Assembly (NCBI RefSeq): GCF_021168475.1
Contig: NZ_JAJOZT010000005.1
Span: forward strand, 97,057-161,056
DNA from: Pseudoclavibacter sp. 13-3
Lineage (GTDB): Bacteria; Actinomycetota; Actinomycetes; Actinomycetales; Microbacteriaceae
Direction: 5' to 3'
DNA: 64,000 nt
Below the pieces are notes generated by a model that did no database searches, was not told the origin of the DNA, and saw only the letters and a program-made list of their open reading frames with translations. A program made the position numbers and the translations under genes. Numbering within the stretch: the stretch's first letter is position 1; each line of letters starts with the position of its first letter. Of the stretch, positions 35,764 through 44,822 are shown piece by piece.

Positions 35764-35837
35764 TACCCCCAGTCGGGTTCGAACCGACACTGGGCCGATT
35801 TTAAGTCGGCTGCCTCTGCCAATTGGGCTATGGGGGC
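35764..35837 (-). tRNA. tRNA-Leu(UAA) with a short, 5-nt variable loop
   Basis: Read on the minus strand, all four arms fold. The acceptor stem is GCCCCCA/TGGGGGT with a G-U first pair, and the discriminator is A. The D arm has a 3-bp stem and GG in the loop. The anticodon stem is GCCGA/TCGGC around loop CTTAAAA (anticodon UAA). The T arm is GTCGG-TTCGAAC-CCGAC. The variable region is only CCAGT (5 nt), giving a 74-nt class I tRNA, whereas bacterial leucine tRNAs normally have a long variable arm. The discriminator A fits leucine. CCA is not encoded. Confidence 0.88.
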
Positions 35838-35978
35838 TGACACGAGCGGTGCGTCGGCAGGATATTCCGCTGCAAGCACATCGCACGCTCTGCCATCTTA
35901 GCGGCTGTGTCAGGCACCCTCTGTAGAGTTAAGGCTGCGGGCGGCATGCTCGCTGAAGACTTGAACAAGGAGATCATT

Positions 35979-36548
35979 GTGGGCGCTGGATGGATCACCC
36001 TCATTGTCGTGATCGCGATCGTCGTGATCATCGGCATCTGGCTATGGGCCACGTACAACGCTCTGGTTCGTCTGCGCGTGCGCGTCGACGAAGCCTGGAG
36101 CGACATCACGGTGCAGCTGAAGCGTCGAGCCGACCTGCTGCCGAACCTGATCGAGACGGTCAAGGGCTACGCGGCGCATGAGAAAGGCGTGTTCGAGGCG
36201 GTCACTCAGGCGCGCTCCGAGACGATCAACGCGAGCACCCCGGCCGAGGCCACTGTCGCCGAGGGACACCTGCAGGGTGCGCTGAAGAGCCTGTTCGCCG
36301 TCGCCGAGGCATACCCCGACCTCAAGGCGAACCAGAACTTTCTGCACCTGCAGCAAGAGCTCGTCGACACTGAAGACAAGATTCAGGCGTCTCGCCGCTT
36401 CTACAACGGTGGTGTGCGTGAGCTGAACACCAAGATTCAGACCTTCCCGACCAACATCATCGCGGGTGCCTTCGGGTTCACCAGCCGCGAGTTCTTCGAG
36501 GTCGACAATCCCAGCGCGATCGCAGAGCCCCCGCGCGTACAGTTCTGA
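35979..36548 (+). CDS. lemA: LemA family protein
   Basis: The 189-residue protein starts with one membrane segment ([20 protein letters not shown], about 5-24). The LemA helical domain follows: [38 protein letters not shown], and late [13 protein letters not shown] with the family-typical C-terminal segment. GTG 35979 was preferred over longer in-frame starts because AAGGAG sits six bases upstream and the length then equals the family norm. The function is unclear. It is followed 8 bp later by htpX, a pairing seen in many bacteria that suggests a shared membrane quality-control role. Confidence 0.93.
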   Translation: MGAGWITLIVVIAIVVIIGIWLWATYNALVRLRVRVDEAWSDITVQLKRRADLLPNLIETVKGYAAHEKGVFEAVTQARSETINASTPAEATVAEGHLQGALKSLFAVAEAYPDLKANQNFLHLQQELVDTEDKIQASRRFYNGGVRELNTKIQTFPTNIIAGAFGFTSREFFEVDNPSAIAEPPRVQF

Positions 36549-36556
36549 CCTGATTC

Positions 36557-37453
36557 ATGTATCGAGCCATCCGCCGCAACAAGGTCAACACGGTGTTCAT
36601 CATTCTGATGTTCGTCGTGCTGATCGCGCTGCTCGGGTACGCCGCAAGCCTGCTCTTCGGCAACTGGACGATCACGATCTGGGCGCTGGTCGGAGCCAGC
36701 GTCTATGCAGTGATCCAGTACTTCATGGCTGGCCGGGCGGCCGTCGCCATGAGCGGTGCGCGTGAGATCACCAAGGCCGAAAACCCTCGGCTGTGGCGCA
36801 TCGTCGAGAACCTCGCCATCACCACGGGCACCCCGATGCCCAAGGTCTACATCATGGACGACCCCGCGCCCAACGCGTTCGCGACCGGCCGCGACCCTGA
36901 GCATGCCATTGTGTGTGCGACCAGCGGCATTCTCGAGCTGATGACCGATCGTGAACTCACGGGGGTCATGGCACACGAGATGGGGCACGTGCGCAACTTC
37001 GACATCAGACTGAACATGATCGTCTTCGGCCTGGTCGCGGCGATCGGCATGGTCGCAGACATCTTGATGCGCATGTCATTCTGGAGTGGGATGACCGGAG
37101 GCAACCGCAGCAACAACAGCGGCGGCAACAATCCGATCATGCTGATCATCGGAATCGCTGCAGCGGTACTGGCCCCGTTAGCAGCAACATTGGTTCAGCT
37201 GGCCGTGTCGCGGCAGAGAGAATACCTGGCAGATGCGACCGGGGCATTGACCACACGAGATCCAGAGGCGCTGGCCAGTGCACTCGACAAGCTGCAGCGG
37301 TATTCGCAGCCGTTGGCTCGGCAGAACTCGGCGATGGCCCACATGTACATCGCCGATCCGCTGAAGAAGGGGTTCGTCGACAAGCTCTTCGCAACGCACC
37401 CGCCAATTCCCGATCGCATCCGCCGGCTGCTCAACAACGCCGACAAGTTCTGA
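36557..37453 (+). CDS. htpX: Membrane zinc metalloprotease HtpX
   Basis: HtpX is an M48 peptidase of the inner membrane that degrades misfolded membrane proteins. The 298-residue protein has two N-terminal membrane segments (about 14-58), the zinc motif MAHEMGHVRNFD near residue 139, and two more hydrophobic segments (about 155-175 and 195-215). The third zinc ligand is in the family block SRQREYLADATGA, with glutamate near residue 220. A C-terminal FATHPPIPDRIRRL follows the M48 pattern. A Gly/Asn-rich loop, GGNRSNNSGGNN, lies between the last membrane segments. Probably translated together with lemA. Confidence 0.95.
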   Translation: MYRAIRRNKVNTVFIILMFVVLIALLGYAASLLFGNWTITIWALVGASVYAVIQYFMAGRAAVAMSGAREITKAENPRLWRIVENLAITTGTPMPKVYIMDDPAPNAFATGRDPEHAIVCATSGILELMTDRELTGVMAHEMGHVRNFDIRLNMIVFGLVAAIGMVADILMRMSFWSGMTGGNRSNNSGGNNPIMLIIGIAAAVLAPLAATLVQLAVSRQREYLADATGALTTRDPEALASALDKLQRYSQPLARQNSAMAHMYIADPLKKGFVDKLFATHPPIPDRIRRLLNNADKF

Positions 37454-37967
37454 GAGCATCGACTCGGCCGACAACGAGTCAGATGCCTTCTGCTCGGGGC
37501 CTCGCGGCGGCATCCGCAGTTCGCAGACACTCTGATGCCGCCACGCCTTCGGTTCCTTCTCCCCCTGCCTGATCACGGCCTCCCCCAATCACGTGCTTGC
37601 CGTCACGACGTCTCATTGGCCCTTTCACGACCCCGCCGTTTGCGAGATGCGCTGATCGGCTGAGCCGATGGTAGCCGCTGCCGCCACTGGAGACTCGGAA
37701 TGGCAAGAACGCCCAAAAAAACAAGACGGGCAGGCGCAACTTGCAAAGCAGGGGCGGCAAGAAGGGGCAAGGGACTTGGGAGGATCTGGGGAGGTCACGC
37801 CGGCGGAGCAGGAACGGCAGCCTGCAGAAAGCAGAACAACCCGGAATCACCGGGCCACAGATCACCCAGACAGCAGAGAAGCCCCGCACACGAGGTGCGG
37901 GGCTTCAGGGCTCTGCTGACACAGTCAGATTCGCGTCGATCTGTGCGACGCTGCCCAAACCGTGCGA
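37454..37967. other. Gene-free interval between htpX and the NADH dehydrogenase gene
   Basis: About 510 bases between convergent genes. Open frames exist but are low-complexity and lack ribosome sites. The interval contains a strong hairpin at 37878-37906; otherwise I see nothing. Confidence 0.55.
37878..37906 (-). terminator. Hairpin terminator after the NADH dehydrogenase gene
   Basis: A perfect 12-bp stem (GAAGCCCCGCAC at 37878-37889, GTGCGGGGCTTC at 37895-37906) with a 5-nt loop lies 61 bp past the minus-strand stop codon. There is no long T run, but the stem is very stable. Confidence 0.75.
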
Positions 37968-39401
37968 CTACTTCGCAGCAGCCTTCTCAGCGGGCTTGGC
38001 GTCAGCCGCCTTTGCCTCGGCAGCCTTCGCGTCGGCCTTGTTCTCGGCAGGCTTCTCTGCCTCGGCAGGTTTCGGCCGCGGGCGTGACGCGAACTCCTCG
38101 AAGAAGGCACGGGGCTCGACGCCGTGGCTGGTGGTCGCCAGGTCGCGGCCGATCCACAGCTGGTGCCACCAGTCGCCGAACACGCGGAACTTGCGCTCCC
38201 ACATCGGAATCGCCAGACCATGGTAGCCGCGGTGGAACACCCATGCCGGAAAGCCCTTGAGCGAGAACTTCTTCTGGCCGCCGGTGAAGACGCCGTTGCC
38301 GACGCCAAGGCCGGCCACTGCACCAGCGGGCTTGTGCACGTAGTCGATCGGAGCATCGCCGCGCAGCGAGGCCACGATGTTCTTGCCCAGGCGCTTCGCC
38401 TGGCGCACCGCGTGCTGAGCGTTCGGCACGCACGAGCCGTCAAACGGCAGGCCGTTGCCGGTCACATCGGGAACCTGCGTCGAATCGCCGGCGCCCCACA
38501 CGTTGTCGAGCACGCCGTCGTCGGTCTCGGCGCGCAGATCGGCGCGCAGGCGCAGACGGCCACGGGGCTCAAGCGGCAGGTCGCTGTTGCGCAGCACCGG
38601 GTTGGCCATCTGACCAGCGGTCCAGATGATCACGTCGGTCGGGTACTTATCGCCCTTCGAGGTCTCGACGATGCCGTCGACCGCGCTGGTGACCTGCGTC
38701 TCGAGGTGAATCGTCGCGTGGCGATTCTTGAGGTCGTCGATGACCCACTTCGCGGTCTCGAGCGAGACCTCGGGCATGATGCGGTCTGCAGCCTCGATGA
38801 GATGGAACTCCAGCTCGCTCTCGCTGATCTGCGGGTAGAACTTCAGCAGCTTGGTGGCCAGGCCGCGCACCTCTGCGAAGCCCTCGATGCCTGCGAAGCC
38901 GCCGCCGACGACGACGAACGTCAGCAGGCGCTGGCGCTCGGGGCCGGTCGGCAGGTTCGCCGCACGGTCGAAGTTCGTAGTCACCTTGTTGCGAATCCAT
39001 TCGGCCTCTTCGACCGACTTCAGACCGATCGCGTTCTCGGCGATGCCCGGAATCGGGAAGGTGCGTGAGACGGCGCCCAACGTGACGACGAGGACGTCAT
39101 AGTCCAGCTCGTAGGGGGCACCGCCCTCGGCCTGAACGGTGACCTGCTTGTCGGCGTTCGAGATCGCCGTCACCTTGGCGTTGATGAGGTTCGTGCGGCT
39201 CAGGTGGCGACGGTGCGGCACCAGCACGTGGCGAGGCTCGATCGACCCGGCCGCGACCTCAGGCAGGAAGGGCTGGTAGGTCATATAGGGTCGAGCATCG
39301 ACCAGAGTTACCTCGGCCTCGCCGGGGTTCAGCAGCTTCTCGAGTGTGCGCGCGGTGTAGAAACCCGCGTAGCCACCACCAATGATCAGGATCTTGGTCA
39401 C
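37968..39401 (-). CDS. ndh: Type II NADH dehydrogenase (NDH-2)
   Basis: This single-subunit, non-proton-pumping flavoenzyme passes electrons from NADH to menaquinone at the membrane surface. The 477-residue protein has the FAD-binding motif ILIIGGGYAGFYTART at residues 4-19. The NADH-binding motif is FVVVGGGFAGIEGFAEV near 164, and VWGAGDSTQVPD near 310 is the second FAD block. AVRQAKRLGKNI and a C-terminal membrane-binding region follow. GTG 39401 has AAGGAA upstream. The last ~45 residues are an Ala/Lys/Glu tail (repeated AEAKAADAKPAEK) absent from typical enzymes. Confidence 0.94.
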   Translation of the reverse strand: MTKILIIGGGYAGFYTARTLEKLLNPGEAEVTLVDARPYMTYQPFLPEVAAGSIEPRHVLVPHRRHLSRTNLINAKVTAISNADKQVTVQAEGGAPYELDYDVLVVTLGAVSRTFPIPGIAENAIGLKSVEEAEWIRNKVTTNFDRAANLPTGPERQRLLTFVVVGGGFAGIEGFAEVRGLATKLLKFYPQISESELEFHLIEAADRIMPEVSLETAKWVIDDLKNRHATIHLETQVTSAVDGIVETSKGDKYPTDVIIWTAGQMANPVLRNSDLPLEPRGRLRLRADLRAETDDGVLDNVWGAGDSTQVPDVTGNGLPFDGSCVPNAQHAVRQAKRLGKNIVASLRGDAPIDYVHKPAGAVAGLGVGNGVFTGGQKKFSLKGFPAWVFHRGYHGLAIPMWERKFRVFGDWWHQLWIGRDLATTSHGVEPRAFFEEFASRPRPKPAEAEKPAENKADAKAAEAKAADAKPAEKAAAK

Positions 39402-39476
39402 GACGTTCCTTTTGCAGACTTGTTGACGAACATGGATCAATCTACTCCAAAGCGCCTGCGAGGTCTCGGGACCGTC

Positions 39477-40001
39477 TCAGATTGCATCAGGTTGCACGCG
39501 GGGCCGCGCGCAGGTGCCGTGGAGGTTGTCCCAGCCTACCTGTTCGAGCACCAGGTCACCGACCGGATTCACACCTGGTCCGGCGGCGAGCGCGTGCCCC
39601 ACGAGTGCGTGCAGACATTTCACTCGCGTGGGCATGCCACCCGCTGAGACACCGGCGATCTCGGGCACCTCGCCATGCTTCTCGCGATCGGCGATGTAGG
39701 CCGCGTGCGCGCGCCGATACCGCTCGGCGAGCTCTGCGTCATCGGCGAGCATCTGGTTGAAGTCGTTCATGCGCCCGACCGCCTCGAGATTCGAGACCGC
39801 TGCGGTCAGCCCCGGATGCGTCAGGTAGTAGAAGGTTGGAAACGGCGTGCCGTCAGCCAGCCGCGGCGCGGTGCTCACCACGGTCGGAGTGCCGTCGCCG
39901 GTTCGCGCCGCAACCGCGACGACCGACCTCACCGGCCGGCCGAGCTGCTCGGTCATGATCTCGAGGTCGCGCTCGCTCACGTCGTTCTGTGCTTCGGTCA
40001 C
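39477..40001 (-). CDS. DUF501 family protein
   Basis: The 174-residue protein matches DUF501: RPVRSVVAVAARTGDGTPTV, then PFPTFYYLTHPGLTAAVSNLE, and a C-terminal block with GVSAGGMPTRVKCLHALVGHALAAGPGVNPVGD that contains the conserved Cys and His residues. Its function is unknown. The start overlaps the divIC-like gene by four bases (ATGA). The order eno, divIC-like, DUF501 is conserved in actinobacteria; in M. tuberculosis, as I recall it, ppx follows, but no ppx is present next to it here. Confidence 0.93.
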   Translation of the reverse strand: MTEAQNDVSERDLEIMTEQLGRPVRSVVAVAARTGDGTPTVVSTAPRLADGTPFPTFYYLTHPGLTAAVSNLEAVGRMNDFNQMLADDAELAERYRRAHAAYIADREKHGEVPEIAGVSAGGMPTRVKCLHALVGHALAAGPGVNPVGDLVLEQVGWDNLHGTCARPRVQPDAI

Positions 40002-40528
40002 TGCTGCTCCTGCTGCTCACCCTGGTCGTTCTGACCGTTCTGGCCACCTTGGTCGCCCTGGTCGTCGTCGTTCGACGGAGGCTGACCGGCGTCGCTCTGC
40101 GTCTGGTCGCCGTCGAGTGGCTGGTCTCCGACACCCGCCTGAACGATCGACGACCCCAACAGATCGGTCCACTTCTGATCGCTGCTGGTCACGCTCTGGC
40201 TCGGCGTCTGGTGCGCGCGGTCATCGGCGCTCTTCGCCTGGTCGCCGTCGACCACGACATAGGTCGTCTCGCCCGGCACCACGAAATAGAGGCGTTGGCG
40301 CGTCTGCGCACGAATGTACGCGGGATCGTCCCAGCGTGCACGCTCCTGCTGCAGCTCGCCGAGTTCGCTGCGCTGCTGGTCGACCTCGGACTGCAGCTGC
40401 TGCTTCTGCTGCTGCTGCTCGACGTAGAGGCGGATGTTCGGCGTCAGCAGCAGGGCGGCGGCGACCAGCGCCACCGTGAGAATCACGGGGAACGCTGGAA
40501 ACCGCCGCCCCTGTCGCTGTTCGCTCAT
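39998..40528 (-). CDS. FtsB/DivIC-type septum formation protein
   Basis: The 176-residue protein has one transmembrane segment (AFPVILTVALVAAALLLTP, about 12-30). A coiled coil (EQQQQKQQLQSEVDQQRSEL, about 37-65) and the family segment RWDDPAYIRAQTRQRLYFVVPGETTYVVVD follow. In the divisome, DivIC/FtsB bridges FtsL and FtsQ outside the membrane. The C-terminal ~70 residues are Gln/Asp/Gly-rich and disordered, ending GEQQEQQ. It lies 15 bp after enolase and overlaps DUF501. Confidence 0.92.
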   Translation of the reverse strand: MSEQRQGRRFPAFPVILTVALVAAALLLTPNIRLYVEQQQQKQQLQSEVDQQRSELGELQQERARWDDPAYIRAQTRQRLYFVVPGETTYVVVDGDQAKSADDRAHQTPSQSVTSSDQKWTDLLGSSIVQAGVGDQPLDGDQTQSDAGQPPSNDDDQGDQGGQNGQNDQGEQQEQQ

Positions 40529-40543
40529 CTGCAGTCGCGCTGC

Positions 40544-41833
<1,290 letters not shown>

Positions 41834-41982
41834 TCAGGGTCTCCGAAGGTGATGTCTTCGGCTCGTGATCTCTGTGTGAAACCCGCAGGCAGCCATGCGC
41901 CGCCGCGGGGCGACAGTCGGTGCTGATACGGGTTCTCTCAACAGTCTACGTTGTCTTCGCCAGACCCCGCCCACCACGCAGA

Positions 41983-42017
41983 GATGCCCGGGTGCACGCG
42001 AACGTGCCCCGGGCATC
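41983..42017 (-). terminator. Hairpin terminator after metQ
   Basis: A 10-bp perfect stem (GATGCCCGGG at 41983-41992, CCCGGGCATC at 42008-42017) with an inner GCACG/CGTGC pairing lies 27 bp past the minus-strand metQ stop and before the enolase start. It separates the two transcripts, though no T run is obvious. Confidence 0.75.
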
Positions 42018-42043
42018 CGTCATCGATCAGACGATGGGCGCAC

Positions 42044-42865
42044 TCAGCTGAGCGGCAGCACCTGACCCTGCCAGGTGTCAGAGATGTGCTTCTTCGTCTC
42101 ATCGCTGGTCAGCAGCTCGTGCAGCTTCTGCACGCGCGCGTCGTCTTTGAGCTCAGGACGAGTCGCCAGCACGTTGGCGTACTTCTCGGTGGTCTCGAGG
42201 ATGATCGCCTGGTCGGCGGTCAGCCCGGCGCCCAACGCGAACGTCGAAGTGACGAACGCAGCATCGATGTTCGAATCGTCGACGGCTCGGGCCAGCGTCG
42301 GGTTGTCCAGCTCTTCGAACTTCAGCTCACGCGGGTTCGACGTGATGTCGCTCGCCGAAGTGGCGCCATCGGGAATCTCGATCACTTTGTTCGCGGCGAG
42401 CAGTTCCAGCGCGCGGCCCTCGTTGGTGGGGTCGTTGGGAATCGCCACGGTGCTGCCGTTCTCAAGCGCATCGAGGCTGTCGACCTTCTTCGAGTAGAAG
42501 CCGGCCGCCGGCAGGTAGATCTTGCCGACGCTGACCAGATCAGTGCCGTTGCTCTTGTTCGAGTTGTCCAGGAACGCCTGATGCTGGAACAGGTTGGCGT
42601 CGATCGAGCCGTCTGAGAGCGCCGGGTTCGGCGTGTTGTAGTCGCTGAACTCGACGTACTGCAGGTCGAGCCCGGCGTCCTTCGCCTGCCCGTCGGCCAC
42701 GAATTTGAGAATGTCGCCGGCCGGGGTGGGCAGGGCACCGACCTTGATCGTGCCCAGGCTGCTGCCGTCGCTCGACGCCCCAGACCCACTGCTGCAGGCC
42801 GTCATGCTGACCGCGGCTGCGACGATGGCACCGGCTGCGAGCAGTCGTTTGGTGAGTCTGTTCAT
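42044..42865 (-). CDS. metQ: Methionine-binding lipoprotein MetQ
   Basis: The 273-residue lipoprotein delivers methionine to MetNI. The signal peptide ends in lipobox MTAC (about residues 21-24). The NlpA/MetQ fold shows VGALPTPAGDILKFV, DYNTPNPALSDGSIDANLFQH near 74, and PNDPTNEGRALELL near 144, all family blocks. It is the third gene of the metN-metI-metQ operon and has AGGAGA before the start. Confidence 0.95.
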   Translation of the reverse strand: MNRLTKRLLAAGAIVAAAVSMTACSSGSGASSDGSSLGTIKVGALPTPAGDILKFVADGQAKDAGLDLQYVEFSDYNTPNPALSDGSIDANLFQHQAFLDNSNKSNGTDLVSVGKIYLPAAGFYSKKVDSLDALENGSTVAIPNDPTNEGRALELLAANKVIEIPDGATSASDITSNPRELKFEELDNPTLARAVDDSNIDAAFVTSTFALGAGLTADQAIILETTEKYANVLATRPELKDDARVQKLHELLTSDETKKHISDTWQGQVLPLS

Positions 42866-42916
42866 GATGTTGTCTCCTGTTTTCTCGTTGGTCGAAGGGC
42901 TGCAGGGGCGAGGCGC

Positions 42917-43663
42917 TCAGGCCGTTTCGAGGTCTTTCTGCACCGCTGTGGCGCGCCCTGCCCCCTGGTGGCTCAGTCTGCGGGCGGCGACATTCGCGAT
43001 GAGCTGTGCGATCTGCACGATCGCGAAGAGCACCACGATCACGACGATCACGTGCATCCAGCTGTAGCGCTGCCAGCCGTAGCTCAGCGCGACATTGCCG
43101 AGCCCACCGCCACCGACCACGCCGACCATCGCCGAGAAGTTGACGATCGACGTGAACGTGGTGGCGAGGCCGAGCACGATCGCGGGCATCGCCTCTGGCA
43201 GAATCACGCGGCGCACCAGCTGCCAGCGGCTCGCCCCCAGCGACTCAGACGCCTCGAAGAGGCCGGGATCGACCTCTTTGACCGCGATCTCGACGAGCCG
43301 CGCGAAGAAGGGAATCGCCACCAGCGTGAGCGGCACGATCGCCGGGCCGGTGCCGATGAACGACCCGACCAACCACCGGGTCACGGGGATGAGCGCGATC
43401 ATCAGAATCACGAACGGCACCGATCGCCCCAAGTTCACGATGAAAGAGAGCACGGCGTTCAGCACACGAGCCAGCGCACGCGAACCGAAGATGCTGCTCA
43501 GAAAGCCGTTGCGTTCGGTGGCCACGAGCAGCACGCCGAGCGGCAGCCCCACGATCACGGTGATGATCGTCGCGATCAGCACCATGTACAGGGTCTCGCC
43601 GGTGCCTTCGAGCACCACGTCGAAGAGATTCGGCCAGAATTTCGGGTCGTTCATGTCGATCAT
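42917..43663 (-). CDS. metI: Methionine ABC transporter permease MetI
   Basis: The 248-residue permease has five to six membrane segments. It carries the MetI blocks GTGETLYMVLIATIITVIVG, LGRSVPFVILMIALIPVTRW and VGASRWQLVRRVILPEAMPAI-type coupling helix (here SLGASRWQLVRRVILPEAMP near 145). It pairs with itself and MetN to import D- and L-methionine. Its ATG overlaps the metN stop (ATGA). A short Thr/Val-rich basic C-terminus follows the last membrane segment. Confidence 0.95.
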   Translation of the reverse strand: MIDMNDPKFWPNLFDVVLEGTGETLYMVLIATIITVIVGLPLGVLLVATERNGFLSSIFGSRALARVLNAVLSFIVNLGRSVPFVILMIALIPVTRWLVGSFIGTGPAIVPLTLVAIPFFARLVEIAVKEVDPGLFEASESLGASRWQLVRRVILPEAMPAIVLGLATTFTSIVNFSAMVGVVGGGGLGNVALSYGWQRYSWMHVIVVIVVLFAIVQIAQLIANVAARRLSHQGAGRATAVQKDLETA

Positions 43664-44742
43664 CGGCCGGCCTCCTCATCGGTGTGCGCCGTTTCAGGGT
43701 TCGCGATGTGCGCTGCGGACGACGCGGACGCGGCGGCTCCGCCCGAAAGCACATCGACGATCAGCCCTTCTGCCTTGAGCTCTGCGATCGCGGCCTCTGC
43801 CTCGACACCGACTGCCGGCAGCGCGAGCCGTGTGCGTCCGACCGACTGGCCGGCGATGCGCTCGATCATCGCTCCGAGGATGCTGACGTCGAGACTGCGT
43901 CGGCGTGCGAGCCGAGCGATGACGGCCTCGCCGACCTCACCGCCGGCGAACGTGATGTCGACGATGGTCTGCCCAGGTGCACTCGGCACCTCTGTCTGGC
44001 CGGCGTCGAGGGGGAAGAGCTCGCGTGCCAGCTTCGATCCGGGAGTGGCGATCAGGTCGAGCAGTCGGCCCTGTTCGAGGATGCGTCCGTGTTCCATCAG
44101 CGCAGCCGAGTCGCAGACGCCTTTGACCACGTCCATCTCGTGGGTGATCAGCAGCACGGTGAGCCCGAGTTCGCGGTTGATGCGGCGAAAGAGTTCGAGA
44201 ATTGAACGGGTGGTCGCGGGGTCGAGCGCGCTGGTGGCCTCGTCGGAGAGCAGCACTTTGGGCTCGCCGGCGAGCGCCCGTGCGATGCCCACGCGCTGCT
44301 TCTGCCCGCCCGAGAGCTGCGCCGGGTAGTGCCGGCCGCGGTCGGCGAGGCCGACCAGATCGAGCATGTCTCGGGCTCGAGACGAGCGCGCACGGCCGCG
44401 AACGCCGACCGCTTCGAGGGCGAACTCGACGTTCTGCTGCACCGTGCGGTTGCCCACCAGGTTGAAGTGCTGAAAGACCATGCCGATCTCATGGCGGGCT
44501 GCACGCAGGGCGCTGCCGGTCAGTGCGGTGATCTCATGTTCGCCGACGACGATGCTGCCGCGGTCGGGGCGCTCCAGCGCATTGATCGTGCGCAGCAGTG
44601 TGCTCTTGCCGGCTCCGCTCTGCCCGATCACCCCGAAGATCTCACCGTCGGAGACGGTGAGACTCACGTCGTCGAGCGCATGCACGGCGGCCGCGCCCGA
44701 GCCATAGGCTTTGCAGAGATGAGAAGCGGTGATCACTCGCAA
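43660..44742 (-). CDS. metN: Methionine ABC transporter ATP-binding protein MetN with NIL domain
   Basis: The 360-residue ATPase has Walker A GQSGAGKST (about residue 38), signature LSGGQKQRV near 143, Walker B VLLSDEATSALDP near 162 and switch histidine in LITHEMDVV. The C-terminal ~75 residues (about 255-335, IVDITFAGGEVGEAVIARL) form the NIL domain, which binds methionine and inhibits transport when the cell is replete. The signature SDEATSALDP is typical of the MetN group. The gene starts 80 bp after hisS on the same strand. I see no clear SAM riboswitch in that gap. Confidence 0.96.
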   Translation of the reverse strand: MRVITASHLCKAYGSGAAAVHALDDVSLTVSDGEIFGVIGQSGAGKSTLLRTINALERPDRGSIVVGEHEITALTGSALRAARHEIGMVFQHFNLVGNRTVQQNVEFALEAVGVRGRARSSRARDMLDLVGLADRGRHYPAQLSGGQKQRVGIARALAGEPKVLLSDEATSALDPATTRSILELFRRINRELGLTVLLITHEMDVVKGVCDSAALMEHGRILEQGRLLDLIATPGSKLARELFPLDAGQTEVPSAPGQTIVDITFAGGEVGEAVIARLARRRSLDVSILGAMIERIAGQSVGRTRLALPAVGVEAEAAIAELKAEGLIVDVLSGGAAASASSAAHIANPETAHTDEEAGR

Positions 44743-44822
44743 AGCGTAGCCGCATTGAACCGCAACGCCCCAATCGCGACCAAGAATATGACGGAGTGTG
44801 ACATCTCTCGCCTCACCCGGGC

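Noticed and set aside
37700..38260. Plus-strand gene after htpX
   Set aside because: The frame runs through the terminator hairpin and into the antisense of the NADH dehydrogenase gene, with low-complexity Arg/Pro/Ser sequence.
44743..44822. SAM riboswitch in front of metN
   Set aside because: The 80-bp gap after hisS is short and I could not find the conserved helices of a known SAM class.
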